A stretch of 64,000 nucleotides of DNA from Lewinella sp. LCG006 (lineage in GTDB: Bacteria > Bacteroidota > Bacteroidia > Chitinophagales > Saprospiraceae): NCBI RefSeq assembly GCF_040784935.1, contig NZ_CP160680.1, positions 2,409,501 to 2,473,500 on the forward strand. Reading direction: 5' to 3'. The position numbers were made by a program, and so were the translations under genes. Below the pieces are notes generated by a model that was not told the origin of the DNA, made no database searches, and was given only the letters and a program-made list of their open reading frames with translations. Shown here piece by piece: positions 8,801 to 17,524 of this stretch; the stretch's first letter is position 1, and each line of letters starts with the position of its first letter.

Positions 8801-9259
8801 CTAATCCATATCCCCCAAATAAACCGGCCGCTCCGAAGCATCCAGATCAAACAGCCATTGGATCATGTCCAAGGGATAAAATTTGGCCTGGGCCAGTTCT
8901 TCCAGTGGTACCCAGCTCACCCCAATTTGGTAATGATCGCGGCCAGTTCCCATCTTGGGCTCCGCACCCGGTAGCAGGTGACAGCGGAAGAAGAATTCCA
9001 CCTGATGTACGTGTTGAAGGCGTGCCTGCCCTGGATGGTTACGGCCGATATAATCCCTTACAAACAGTAATTCCCCTACTTCTACCTTTACACTGGCTTC
9101 CTCCCAGCACTCTCTCACGACCGCTTCGGCCAGACTCTCCTGGTATTCCTGTCCTCCGCCGGGCACGCAATGGAAAATACCGCGCTTGTCCTCGTTTTTG
9201 TTACAAAGGAGTTTCCCGTCTTGGATAATGATGGCTTTGACCGAGTTACGTATTGGCAT
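8801..9259 (-). CDS. Nudix hydrolase
   Basis: A 152-residue Nudix domain protein that hydrolyses a nucleoside diphosphate linked to another moiety. The Nudix box runs from GGGQEYQESLAEAVVRECWEEAS and keeps the REcWEEas core that binds divalent metal. The N-terminus IRNSVKAIIIQDGKLLCNKN is the usual first strand. The Nudix superfamily is too varied to give the substrate. It is the first gene of a minus-strand series with the pseudouridine synthase 122 bases downstream, separated by the GGAAGTC palindrome. The start is the ATG at 9259. Confidence 0.88.
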   Translation of the reverse strand: MPIRNSVKAIIIQDGKLLCNKNEDKRGIFHCVPGGGQEYQESLAEAVVRECWEEASVKVEVGELLFVRDYIGRNHPGQARLQHVHQVEFFFRCHLLPGAEPKMGTGRDHYQIGVSWVPLEELAQAKFYPLDMIQWLFDLDASERPVYLGDMD

Positions 9260-9371
9260 ATTTGGCGCTTTTACTAATAAACAATGAAAGGTAGGTGAAC
9301 AAGGTAGTGCTTAAAAAGATTCCAAAAGGGAGTGCGTAATGATGTTTTTCTGACTACCCTATTCGCATAAA

Positions 9372-9385
9372 ACTATGTGGTAAAA
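9372..9385. repeat. Short dispersed repeat ACTATGTGGTAAAA
   Basis: A 14-base word directly downstream of the TPR/vWA gene stop. The same word lies at 34202-34215, also just after a minus-strand stop, with a related copy at 34103-34117. Confidence 0.5.
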
Positions 9386-9392
9386 AAACGGC

Positions 9393-10790
9393 CTACTCTG
9401 GAAAAATCGCCCACAAATTCTCCGTAGCCGCCCCCCAGCAATTAACTCTCCGCAGTTCGGGCAAATCAAATCGACATGCTTTCACCAAGTCAAATCGGTA
9501 TTCTTCCAATCGGCAGCGGTTGCCATCCATGTAGAGGAGTCGCCCGAAAGTGTTTTCTGTAAGGCAGGTATATTCGGCAAAGGCATTGGTATTGTCCAGG
9601 CTGGCCCCCAGGAAGGTCATGATATTGATGGTGATTTGCTGACTGGCCAGGCTATTGGTCCATTCACAGATGTCTACGCCCGGCAAGCGGCACACGTTTT
9701 CGCCATCACTGATGAAAATGAGTGCTTTTGTGGTGTTGGGGTTATCGGTAAAAAGCGTGGGGGTTTCCTGCAAGATGGTGAGCAGCGGGGTCGTGCCATC
9801 CGGTACCAAAAACTTTAGGGCATACCCCAGGTCTTTACGACTCAGCTCGCCCGCTGGGTGCCAAAGACGCGGTACCGTACCACAGTCGCCACCGATGGTG
9901 CCAATCCCTACCTGGGTCGCTTCGGCGAAATTCGCGAGAAGCAACTGCGCAGTTTCTCGCATTACATCAAAGCGATCTTCTCCAATACAACTCACCTCCT
10001 CCATGACCATACTGCCCGAAATGTCTAATAAAAAGACGACTTCATCGTAATCAATAAACTCCAACAGCGGCTGCACGTTGGCGGGCAAGCTGGCGTATTG
10101 GTAGGTTTTTAGCTGGCGTTCGTCTCTGTTGAGTACGCTGTCTTCAACGATGATTTCAGATGCTAGCCCGAGCGTGTCCACCAGGAGCTGGTAGTTTTTT
10201 GCTGCCTGAATGTTTTGCACATCAGCGCGGTAAGCCGCAAGAAAGCTGGTGACTCCGCGCTCCAAATCCCGGCGATGTACGTGGTAGTGGGGGCCCAGAT
10301 TGTCGTGAGCGGCGGCACCTTTACCTTGGTTCATCACCTGAGCATAACCCAGTGCGTTGAGCATAATCGAGCGTTCCTCAGGGTAGGGCAACTCCGTTTG
10401 CAGTTCTATCGCTCGCTTCAATGGCGCAATGGCATTGCCGTACCTCAGTCCGTAGAGGTTAATCATCCCGTTGACGAAATTTTGCAAACTCGCAAGATGG
10501 GTATAATCAGGATGCCTTGTACTGAGCATGGTCTTGCCTCTGCCGAGGACTTCCAGCGCATCATCGGTTTTTTGCTGCTGCCCCAGGGAAAGGGCATAAG
10601 CCAGCGCGAAATTGTACTGGTTGGGATGCAATTGGTAAGCTCTTCGCAAATGATTTTCCGCCCGCCCGTAATCTCCTTCCGAAAAATAGTACGACCCGAG
10701 GAAGTAATTGCGGTAAGCTTCTTTGCCACCACCGGCCATCGCCGCATGGGTGAAAAGGAAAAATAAGAACAGGAATAACAGTCGTTTCAT
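9393..10790 (-). CDS. TPR and von Willebrand factor A domain protein, secreted
   Basis: A 465-residue exported protein. A signal peptide ends near AAMAGGG at about residue 20. TPR-like helical repeats follow (YFLGSYYFSEGDYGRAENHLRRAYQLHPNQ and later ones) to about residue 150. A von Willebrand A domain starts at about 255 with a MIDAS motif DISGSM. The C-terminal stretch holds several Cys residues. The role is probably a periplasmic or surface protein that binds a partner through metal-dependent adhesion. The ATG at 10790 is preferred because an in-frame upstream start at 10823 overlaps the ileS terminator and precedes the signal peptide. No partner gene is visible beside it. Confidence 0.8.
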   Translation of the reverse strand: MKRLLFLFLFFLFTHAAMAGGGKEAYRNYFLGSYYFSEGDYGRAENHLRRAYQLHPNQYNFALAYALSLGQQQKTDDALEVLGRGKTMLSTRHPDYTHLASLQNFVNGMINLYGLRYGNAIAPLKRAIELQTELPYPEERSIMLNALGYAQVMNQGKGAAAHDNLGPHYHVHRRDLERGVTSFLAAYRADVQNIQAAKNYQLLVDTLGLASEIIVEDSVLNRDERQLKTYQYASLPANVQPLLEFIDYDEVVFLLDISGSMVMEEVSCIGEDRFDVMRETAQLLLANFAEATQVGIGTIGGDCGTVPRLWHPAGELSRKDLGYALKFLVPDGTTPLLTILQETPTLFTDNPNTTKALIFISDGENVCRLPGVDICEWTNSLASQQITINIMTFLGASLDNTNAFAEYTCLTENTFGRLLYMDGNRCRLEEYRFDLVKACRFDLPELRRVNCWGAATENLWAIFPE

Positions 10791-10805
10791 GGGGATAATC
10801 CAATT

Positions 10806-10845
10806 AAAAAAGTGTTGCCGCACTTAAACGCAAGGCGGCAACACT
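10806..10845 (-). terminator. ileS terminator
   Basis: An 11-bp stem AGTGTTGCCGC (10811-10821) pairs with GCGGCAACACT (10835-10845) and is followed on the minus strand by six U. It lies 37 bases after the ileS stop codon. Confidence 0.85.
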
Positions 10846-10881
10846 TTATGGCGGTACTTGGAAAGAATAACGCGAAGGATG

Positions 10882-13800
10882 CTAAGAGCGCTTCTCCACT
10901 GCAATCATCGCTTCCAATTCTCCGGGCAATTCCACGGCTTCGCCTCCGCTGGCATCGCCAATCAGCAAGGCGTCCGCTAGAACCTCTCCTTTGATCAAGT
11001 CACCAAAGTTGTTCACGGCGCGCTCAATGGCAGGATCATCACTGATCACTACGGTGATGCGATCCGTCACCTCAAAGTCCTTGTCTTTGCGGATATTCTG
11101 GATACGATTGACCAACTCGCGGGCCATGCCTTCGTCTTCCAAAAGTTCGGTTAGCGTCAAGTCCAGTGCTACCGTGAGTTTGCCATCGGTGGCTACTTTC
11201 CAGCCGGGGATGTCTTCCGTCGTGATCTCGAAATCCTCCATCGTCAGCTCGAAGTTTTCGTCGCCTACGACCAAGGTGTAAGTACCCGATTTTTCGAGCG
11301 CCGCAATATCCTCCTGACCAAATTGGTTGATCGCCTGCGCGGCAGCCTTCATGTTTTTACCCAAGCGCTTACCGAGCGTCTTGAAGTTGGGCTTGATCCG
11401 CTTTTTCAGGAAGCCTTCTTCATCGTCGCGTAGATAGGCAATTTCCTTCACGTTTACTTCGGCCAGGATCAGATCCTTGACCTCCTCTACCTGGTGTTCA
11501 AAACCGGCATCAAGCACCGGAAGTAAGATTTTCTGCAACGGCTGCCGAACCCGGATCATGTCCTTCTTACGGATACTGAGCACCAGACTGGAGATACGCT
11601 GAGCATAATCCATCCGTTCCTCCAGGCCGAGGTCAATCAGGGCTTCGTCGGCAGGCTCCAGCAAACTCAAGTGTACGGAGTCGTACTGCAGGCGAGAGCC
11701 TTCTTTTTTGGCTGCCTCCTTCACGCCTTCCGTAAGGTTGCAGTACAGCCAATCACTAAAGAACGGTGCTACTGGCGACATCAACTGAGCCGTTGTCACC
11801 AGGCATTCGTACAAGGTCTCGTAGGCGGCTTGCTTATCGGCATTCATCTCTCCTTTCCAGAAACGACGACGGCACAGGCGCACGTACCAGTTACTCAAGT
11901 GTTCATCAACAAAGCGTTCAACGGCACGGCAAGCCTTGGTAGGCTCGTAGGCCGAAAGCTGCTCCTGCACCTCTTTGGTCAGGCTGTTGAGTTTAGAGAT
12001 GATCCAACGATCAATTTCGGGGCGCTCGGCTACGGGGATGCTCTGTCCTGTTAATGGCTGCCATTCATCGATGTTAGCGTAAAGTGTAAAGAAGCTATAG
12101 GTATTGAACAGGGTACCGAACAATTTGCGGCGCACTTCTTCTATGCCTTCCAGGTCAAATTTGAGGTTATCCCAAGGATCGCTGTTGGCCATCATGTACC
12201 AGCGGGTAGCGTCAGCACCGTACTCTTTCAGGGTGTCAAATGGATCAGCGGCATTGCCCAATCGCTTCGACATTTTCTGTCCGTTTTTGTCCAGCACCAG
12301 TCCGTTAGAAACTACATTTTTGAACGATACGGTATCGTAGGCCATCACGGCAATGGCGTGCAGGGTGTAAAACCAACCACGGGTTTGATCTACGCCTTCG
12401 GCAATGAAGTTAGCGGGAAAACTTTGCTCAAAAGGAGCCTTGAAAGGCTGCTCGTCGCCGGCGGCCAGTTTTTCGTAGTCAAGTCCCCACTGGGCGTAAG
12501 GCATAGCACCTGAATCGAACCACACGTCGATTAGGTCCAGCTCGCGCTTCATCGTTTGGCCATCCTCGCTTACGAGTACAATCTCGTCGATGTAGGGGCG
12601 GTGGAGGTCTTTGGGAACTTGCTGGCTCAGCCCCAGCACTTTATTGGCTTTCTCCACCTCGCGGGTAAGTTCGGGGATAGAACCGATACAGATTTCTTGC
12701 TTGCCATCTTCGGTGCGCCAGATCGGCAGCGGGATACCCCAAAAGCGGGAACGACTCAGGTTCCAGTCTTGCAGGTTCTCCAGCCATTTTCCGAAACGAC
12801 CTTCACCCGTACTGACGGGCTTCCAGTTGATGGTCTTGTTGAGTTCCGACATGCGCTCCTTGTAATCACTGGCCCGTACAAACCAGCTGTCGAGCGGGTA
12901 GTACAGCACCGGGCGATCCGTCCGCCAGCAGTGAGGGTACGAGTGCAGGTATTTCTCCGAATGGAAAAGTTTGTTCTCTTCCTTGAGTTTGATCACGATG
13001 TCTACATCTGTGGGGCGCTCTTCCTCCTGGCCGTAGTCTTTTACGTAGCGGCCCGCAAAATCTGTGACTTCTGCCACAAATTTACCCTGGCGATCTACCA
13101 GTGGCATCGGGTTGCCAAATTCGTCTTTTACCAACAAGGCAGGGATGTCGTTCTCCTTGGCTACGCGCATATCATCCGCACCAAAGGTCGGTGCAATGTG
13201 TACGATCCCTGTACCGTCTTCCGTACTCACAAAGTCACCAACGATCACACGGAAAGCATCACCTTCGGGTTGAACGTAAGGCATCAGCTGTTCGTAGCGG
13301 GTACCCGCCAGTTCTTCCCCCGTCATCTCGGCGACGATCTCGATGTAAGGGTAAGGCTTGTTGCCGGGCTGCGCATCTGCGGCCGTCATATCGGGCTTGG
13401 CTTCCGAAAAATAGGCATTCAGCCGATCTTTTGCCAAAGTCACCAACATCGGTTCCTGCGTGTAGCGGTTGAAGGTGCGAACCTTCACGTAAGGAATCTT
13501 TTTGCCAACCGCCAGCGCTGTATTGGAAGGAAGGGTCCAGGGAGTGGTTGTCCACGCCAGGATGTACTCGTTGTCGGTACCCTTTACTTTAAATTGAGCT
13601 ACTGCCGAGGTGTCGCGGATTTCTTTGTAAGCACCCGGCATGTTCAGCTCGTGCGAACTCAGTCCCGTACCCGCAGCCGGAGAAAATGGCTGGATGGTAT
13701 ATCCTTTGTACATCAAACCCTTGCGGTGCAGGCGCTGCAAAAGGAACCATACCGACTCGATATAGCTGTTCTCGTAAGTGATGTAAGGATTGTCCAGGTC

Positions 13801-14223
13801 TACCCAGTAGCCCATCTTGCGGGTCAGGTCGTCCCAGATGTCCTTGTAGCGCATCACGGTTTCGCGGCACTTCTGGTTGTATTCGTCTACCGAAATTTTC
13901 TTGCCAATATCGTCCTTGGTGATGCCCAGTTCTTTCTCTACACTCAGTTCGATGGGCAAACCGTGCGTATCCCAGCCACCTTTACGGTCGACGCGCTCGC
14001 CTTGGAGCGTATGGAAGCGGCAGAAGATATCTTTGATGGCACGGGCCATGACGTGGTGAATACCGGGCAGGCCATTGGCCGACGGAGGGCCTTCATAAAA
14101 AACGTAAGTCTTCTCTGGATCGCGTTCCTGGATAGAGCGATCGAAGATGTTTTCGGTCTCCCAAAACCGGAGGATTTCCTGGTCGATCTCGGGTAAGTTC
14201 AGCTGTTTATACGACTTGTACAT
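10882..14223 (-). CDS. ileS: Isoleucine--tRNA ligase
   Basis: A 1113-residue class Ia synthetase that charges tRNA-Ile and edits mischarged Val. The HIGH-type motif is GIHH in PSANGLPGIHHVMARAI, and the KMSKS motif is KMSKRLGN. Between them is the large CP1 editing domain (LAWTTTPWTLPSNTALAVG). The C-terminal third is the anticodon-binding domain and a long tail, as in the eukaryote-like IleRS group. The start is the ATG at 14223. The gene is preceded on the same strand by an isoleucine leader peptide and a terminator-like hairpin (14271-14307), which strongly suggests attenuation control by charged tRNA-Ile. A terminator follows the stop. Confidence 0.97.
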   Translation of the reverse strand: MYKSYKQLNLPEIDQEILRFWETENIFDRSIQERDPEKTYVFYEGPPSANGLPGIHHVMARAIKDIFCRFHTLQGERVDRKGGWDTHGLPIELSVEKELGITKDDIGKKISVDEYNQKCRETVMRYKDIWDDLTRKMGYWVDLDNPYITYENSYIESVWFLLQRLHRKGLMYKGYTIQPFSPAAGTGLSSHELNMPGAYKEIRDTSAVAQFKVKGTDNEYILAWTTTPWTLPSNTALAVGKKIPYVKVRTFNRYTQEPMLVTLAKDRLNAYFSEAKPDMTAADAQPGNKPYPYIEIVAEMTGEELAGTRYEQLMPYVQPEGDAFRVIVGDFVSTEDGTGIVHIAPTFGADDMRVAKENDIPALLVKDEFGNPMPLVDRQGKFVAEVTDFAGRYVKDYGQEEERPTDVDIVIKLKEENKLFHSEKYLHSYPHCWRTDRPVLYYPLDSWFVRASDYKERMSELNKTINWKPVSTGEGRFGKWLENLQDWNLSRSRFWGIPLPIWRTEDGKQEICIGSIPELTREVEKANKVLGLSQQVPKDLHRPYIDEIVLVSEDGQTMKRELDLIDVWFDSGAMPYAQWGLDYEKLAAGDEQPFKAPFEQSFPANFIAEGVDQTRGWFYTLHAIAVMAYDTVSFKNVVSNGLVLDKNGQKMSKRLGNAADPFDTLKEYGADATRWYMMANSDPWDNLKFDLEGIEEVRRKLFGTLFNTYSFFTLYANIDEWQPLTGQSIPVAERPEIDRWIISKLNSLTKEVQEQLSAYEPTKACRAVERFVDEHLSNWYVRLCRRRFWKGEMNADKQAAYETLYECLVTTAQLMSPVAPFFSDWLYCNLTEGVKEAAKKEGSRLQYDSVHLSLLEPADEALIDLGLEERMDYAQRISSLVLSIRKKDMIRVRQPLQKILLPVLDAGFEHQVEEVKDLILAEVNVKEIAYLRDDEEGFLKKRIKPNFKTLGKRLGKNMKAAAQAINQFGQEDIAALEKSGTYTLVVGDENFELTMEDFEITTEDIPGWKVATDGKLTVALDLTLTELLEDEGMARELVNRIQNIRKDKDFEVTDRITVVISDDPAIERAVNNFGDLIKGEVLADALLIGDASGGEAVELPGELEAMIAVEKRS

Positions 14224-14256
14224 CGGTAGCGTACGGTTAGTTTTTCAATGAATGTG

Positions 14257-14264
14257 CAAAAGTA
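14257..14264 (-). promoter_or_regulatory. Possible second ileS promoter (-7 box)
   Basis: TACTTTTG, an exact TAnnTTTG match, lies between the attenuator hairpin and the ileS ATG. No TTG is found 19-21 bp upstream. If used, it would give basal ileS transcription that escapes attenuation. Confidence 0.35.
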
Positions 14265-14270
14265 CAAAAC

Positions 14271-14307
14271 AAAAAGCTCCGACAGAGGCCATCTGTCGGA
14301 GCTTTTT
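14271..14307 (-). terminator. ileS attenuator hairpin
   Basis: A perfect 16-bp stem (14271-14286 with 14292-14307) with a 5-nt loop, followed on the minus strand by U5-G-U4. It lies between the isoleucine leader peptide and ileS. The 5' half (14291-14299, CCGACAGAT) can instead pair 8 of 9 bases with ATCTGTAGG (14326-14334), which contains the leader peptide stop codon. The two structures exclude each other, as a terminator and antiterminator should. Confidence 0.85.
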
Positions 14308-14326
14308 GAATAGCAAAAATTAGCAC

Positions 14327-14386
14327 CTACAGATCGCCGGGCGAACTGATAATAATAATGCTAATAATTATACTTTGCTGTTGCAT
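14327..14386 (-). CDS. Isoleucine leader peptide of ileS (19 residues)
   Basis: The minus strand reads MQQQSIIISIIIISSPGDL and stops with TAG. Seven of 19 codons are Ile, in runs of three (ATA ATT ATT) and four (ATT ATT ATT ATC), directly upstream of ileS. A stalled ribosome on the Ile run would leave 14326-14334 free to form the antiterminator. A ribosome reaching the stop codon would cover it and let the terminator form. A further pairing links codons of the peptide (14374-14379, 14359-14364) with the bases just after the stop (14312-14317, 14320-14325), as a segment 1:2 hairpin. The ATG is only four bases past a -7 box, so the transcript may be leaderless. No homology is claimed; the call rests on composition, position and RNA layout. 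Confidence 0.82.
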   Translation of the reverse strand: MQQQSIIISIIIISSPGDL

Positions 14387-14390
14387 GTGG

Positions 14391-14421
14391 CGAATATAGG
14401 TGTTTTTTGGAGATGGGGCAA
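14391..14421 (-). promoter_or_regulatory. Promoter of the ileS leader transcript
   Basis: On the minus strand a TTG (14419-14421) is followed after exactly 20 bases by TATATTCG (14391-14398), close to TAnnTTTG (one mismatch). Transcription would begin at or next to the leader peptide ATG. Confidence 0.55.
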
Positions 14422-14589
14422 GAAATAAGTCATCCTTCGTTTCAACGCACGTCCTAGTAGCTTGAGTAATATACTGTTCTTTTTAGCTACACTAATCGTC
14501 GCAGACTTCTTGGAGTTCTTAACGGCAAATACTCAATGCCTGTCGCTTAATGCTCAAATTTACCATCTAAAATGATCCTTATTATTAGA

Positions 14590-15639
14590 TCAATTTATTA
14601 CAATTCCTCTCTCATTCCAGCTAGTGAAACAAAACCTCTCATGATCTTTAGGTATATCCTTTACTGAAAAGGTTTGCTCTTTAATAATGCCTTCCACTAA
14701 TTCAGCTGCTTTATAAAGGACTGTTGAAGTACTTGGTTTATAAACAGATGTTTCTAGGTCTATGAGTTTACCATTGGAGGTTAAAGTCATAGTTGCACGA
14801 ATAACAACCCTCGTTCTAATACCTTCAGATAGGAGCGGATGGCTCTTAAATTCGTCAAATAAAAACGTTTCAAAACTTCTACCGTCCTTTAACGAAGGAA
14901 ATGTACCTCTAGGAGGATATTTATAGGGGACATATTTTTTTATTGCTTTTACGATTGACTTGTTCGCATAAATGCCTCCATAATACCAAGGAGCAACTCG
15001 GCTAATTTTTCCATCATTTAATGAAAGTTTCAGTAAGTAGTTGTCAACCATCAAAACATAAAGTTGGTCTCCATCAAGGAAAATGTATTCATTCGTTAAG
15101 CTTATTTTTTTTGGTAAATAGCGTTGAGTTATACGAGGAGAAATAAATCCCAAATCAATCTCATCTGTTCTAAAAAGAGCTTCCTTATACCAAAGTCTAT
15201 CATTGTGATACTTAGACCAATATCTATAAAGAGCGTACATGTTTTCATGCTCAATATTCATAGCATGAATGATTGAATCCAAAGGGTATTCTCTACGTTT
15301 TTCCCAAAACTCGTATTGTGTTATACTTGGGCTATTGGATTTATGAAGTCCAAAATTTATATCATAGAAAAATTTGCCATCATTACTTAGAACATTATAA
15401 TTCCTGAAATGCCTTTCCATGCTATACAAGAAAGAACCATTAATAAAAACTTCGGTTTTTCCTTCTTTGCCATCCCCATAAGGGTTATAACAAATCGATT
15501 TTATTTTAATTTTACCCTGCCTTTGGACGTATGGCACAGCCAAAGATTGTTCCATTGATGAACCTTCGACATCCGAAATGATTACAAATAGTAGAAAGAA
15601 AAAAGACAGATGTAATCTGTGTGTGTTTAATGTATTCAT
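14590..15639 (-). CDS. Hypothetical exported protein, AT-rich
   Basis: A 349-residue protein I do not recognise. A hydrophobic N-terminal segment (LSFFFLLFVIISDVEG, residues 11-26) looks like a signal peptide. The middle is rich in aromatic and charged residues without a clear motif. The last about 70 residues (TRVVIRATMTLTSNGKLIDLE, later AAELVEGIIKEQTF) weakly resemble the C-terminal domain of TonB-type energy transducers. The codon usage and composition are much more AT-rich than both neighbours (about 30-40 percent GC in lines I counted), suggesting later acquisition. It lies eight bases downstream of the glycosyltransferase stop, so the two may be co-transcribed. Confidence 0.6.
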   Translation of the reverse strand: MNTLNTHRLHLSFFFLLFVIISDVEGSSMEQSLAVPYVQRQGKIKIKSICYNPYGDGKEGKTEVFINGSFLYSMERHFRNYNVLSNDGKFFYDINFGLHKSNSPSITQYEFWEKRREYPLDSIIHAMNIEHENMYALYRYWSKYHNDRLWYKEALFRTDEIDLGFISPRITQRYLPKKISLTNEYIFLDGDQLYVLMVDNYLLKLSLNDGKISRVAPWYYGGIYANKSIVKAIKKYVPYKYPPRGTFPSLKDGRSFETFLFDEFKSHPLLSEGIRTRVVIRATMTLTSNGKLIDLETSVYKPSTSTVLYKAAELVEGIIKEQTFSVKDIPKDHERFCFTSWNERGIVIN

Positions 15640-15648
15640 TGTTAACTT

Positions 15649-17277
15649 TTAAAACCCCGGCCTTTCCCCCACCGTCAATCGCTCAATCTCCCTGGGATCA
15701 ACCGTGCGTAATTGACCTACGTAATAATTGGGGTACGAAGAATGACGAACCATAAAGGAGTCTACCTGGGTGCGAAACAAGGCCGGATCGTACTGCTGCG
15801 CATTGTAGATATAGTAAGTCGTGGTGTCAAATCCGCTGTAGACGCGGGGGACGATCCGATTCAGTGTTTTTTCGATGTGGTAAGAATTGGCGGGCTCCAT
15901 GTGGGTTTCGTTAAAGACTTTGAGCTCGCGATCCTGCCAGCGGTTGGCAAAATCGACGGAAGAAATTTCCAGGTTATGTCCTTTGCCACCCATCGCCCGG
16001 GGAGGGAGTGCCAATAAGTCGAAACCAACTCGGAAGACAATAAATGCGGCCGCGAGAATAAAGAATTGGGCAGCTGGTTTTTTCCAATAGTAATAAAGCA
16101 AGCCCGCTAAGGGCAGGAATGCACTGATGCCTTTTATATAAAGGTAGGGGATGGCTTGGGTTTCTTTTACAAACAAGGTGGCCAAGGCTCCGCCTGCGAG
16201 GGCCAAGATGAAAATCCCGCCAAGGATGTAAAACGTCTTGTCCCAGTTGTCGCGTTCAGCGCTTGGTGGCGGAATCATTTTTACCAGCAGAATAAAGCCC
16301 AAGGGCAAGAGCATCAAAATATAGCGAGGATAAAAATTAGGCGAAAGCCAATAGACGGACAGGTTGACAAAAAGGGCGTACAAGCAAAATCTTAGGAAAA
16401 AATAGCCCTGCAAGCGTTCTCGGTTTTTCTTTTTTACCAACAAATACAACAGCAAGGTCCAGGGCAGAAAGTGGTAAAACAACTCTACTGGGAAATTAAG
16501 GACGTGTTTGAGGGTATCTCCCCAGCTGTAAGCAACGGCCGTACGCTTGCCCGACTCGACGAAGAGTGCCTGGAAAACATTCTCCAGGCTGTTGTACTGA
16601 TTGTAGGCCAGGTAATAAACGGCCAGTATCATTACCGCCAAAAGCCCACTGCCGAGGTGTGCCCAAGAGAACAGTCGTTTCCATTCCTTTTTTAAAACAA
16701 GGTAGGTCAGCAAAGTAAGCCCCTGGAAAACAAAGGCAGGGAGCCCCTTTAGCATAAAGGCCACCACCATTAGCAGATAAGAAAACAGAAACATCCGGTT
16801 CCAGCGTTCCCGCTCGCCCTGGTGGTAGATGACCATGATGAGGCCAAAAGTTACCCAGGAAAAACAAATATCGATCAAGCCCAAGAGCGATTCCCAGAAA
16901 AGAATACGCCCGCAAGTGAGCAACATTAAGGCCACCAGGAAAGACCGTTCAAAACTCATGTATCGGCGACTGACCCGGTAGACCGTGCCGGCAAACCCCA
17001 GCAGACAGAGCACCATAGGCAGGCGCGCTGCCCACGCGCTAGCTCCTCCGTGGAGGTAAAACGACAAAGCCAGCATCCAGTTCCAGAGCGGAGGTTTGTT
17101 GTAGTAATAATCGCCGTGTATCGTGGGCGTGAGGTAGTTGCCACTCCAAAGCATCTCCAAGGCTACCACCGAGCGATTGCCTTCATCATCGATAAAGGGT
17201 TGCACGCCCAGGTTAAGCAGAAATGCTACGGGAATGAGTAACAGGATGGACCAGAATAGCCAGCGAGGTAGTTGCAC
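15649..17277 (-). CDS. Membrane glycosyltransferase, ArnT/GT39-like
   Basis: A 542-residue integral membrane protein with about 11-12 predicted helices. The first periplasmic loop carries FIDDEGNRSVVALEM and later GDYYYNKPPLWNWML, matching the acidic catalytic loop and KPP segment of ArnT/PMT-type (GT-C) enzymes. These move a sugar from a polyprenyl phosphate to lipid A, protein or another glycan on the outer face of the inner membrane. A soluble C-terminal tail of about 130 residues follows the helices. The GTG at 17277 begins the first helix and is the only start that keeps it whole. A -7 box TACTTTTG lies at 17303-17310. The acceptor is unknown. Confidence 0.85.
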   Translation of the reverse strand: MQLPRWLFWSILLLIPVAFLLNLGVQPFIDDEGNRSVVALEMLWSGNYLTPTIHGDYYYNKPPLWNWMLALSFYLHGGASAWAARLPMVLCLLGFAGTVYRVSRRYMSFERSFLVALMLLTCGRILFWESLLGLIDICFSWVTFGLIMVIYHQGERERWNRMFLFSYLLMVVAFMLKGLPAFVFQGLTLLTYLVLKKEWKRLFSWAHLGSGLLAVMILAVYYLAYNQYNSLENVFQALFVESGKRTAVAYSWGDTLKHVLNFPVELFYHFLPWTLLLYLLVKKKNRERLQGYFFLRFCLYALFVNLSVYWLSPNFYPRYILMLLPLGFILLVKMIPPPSAERDNWDKTFYILGGIFILALAGGALATLFVKETQAIPYLYIKGISAFLPLAGLLYYYWKKPAAQFFILAAAFIVFRVGFDLLALPPRAMGGKGHNLEISSVDFANRWQDRELKVFNETHMEPANSYHIEKTLNRIVPRVYSGFDTTTYYIYNAQQYDPALFRTQVDSFMVRHSSYPNYYVGQLRTVDPREIERLTVGERPGF

Positions 17278-17302
17278 TTCTTTCGTATCTTTGAATAAGT
17301 TA

Positions 17303-17310
17303 CAAAAGTA
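17303..17310 (-). promoter_or_regulatory. -7 promoter box of the glycosyltransferase gene
   Basis: TACTTTTG on the minus strand, an exact TAnnTTTG match, ends 25 bases before the GTG start. A TTG lies 16 bp upstream, shorter than ideal. Confidence 0.45.
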
Positions 17311-17410
17311 CGGATTCGCAGGGAATCAATTTGTAACCGTACCATACAACTAAGGCAAACGCATCAAATACGCAATTACCCATCAGCGACGACTATCTAC
17401 ATAGGATAGG

Positions 17411-17450
17411 CCACAGATTTAACGGATTAAACAGATAAACACGGATTTTT
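17411..17450. repeat. Intergenic CCACAGATTT-type sequence
   Basis: A 40-base stretch beginning CCACAGATTTAACGG and ending ACGGATTTTT. From memory, very similar words recur between genes in Bacteroidota genomes. Only one copy lies in this window, so the repeat nature is an inference. Confidence 0.35.
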
Positions 17451-17524
17451 CATCCCGTTCTGTCAAGTCCTATTTAATTTACGTTGACAAGCTGATGTCT
17501 CACCTAATTATAGCAGATAAATCA

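Noticed and set aside
12556-14196. 546-codon open frame antisense to ileS
   Set aside because: It lies wholly inside ileS on the other strand and arises from the codon bias of the real gene. The product has no recognisable motif.
14271-14421. T-box riboswitch upstream of ileS
   Set aside because: There is no T-box sequence or specifier-loop layout. The Ile codon run and competing stems fit a leader-peptide attenuator instead.
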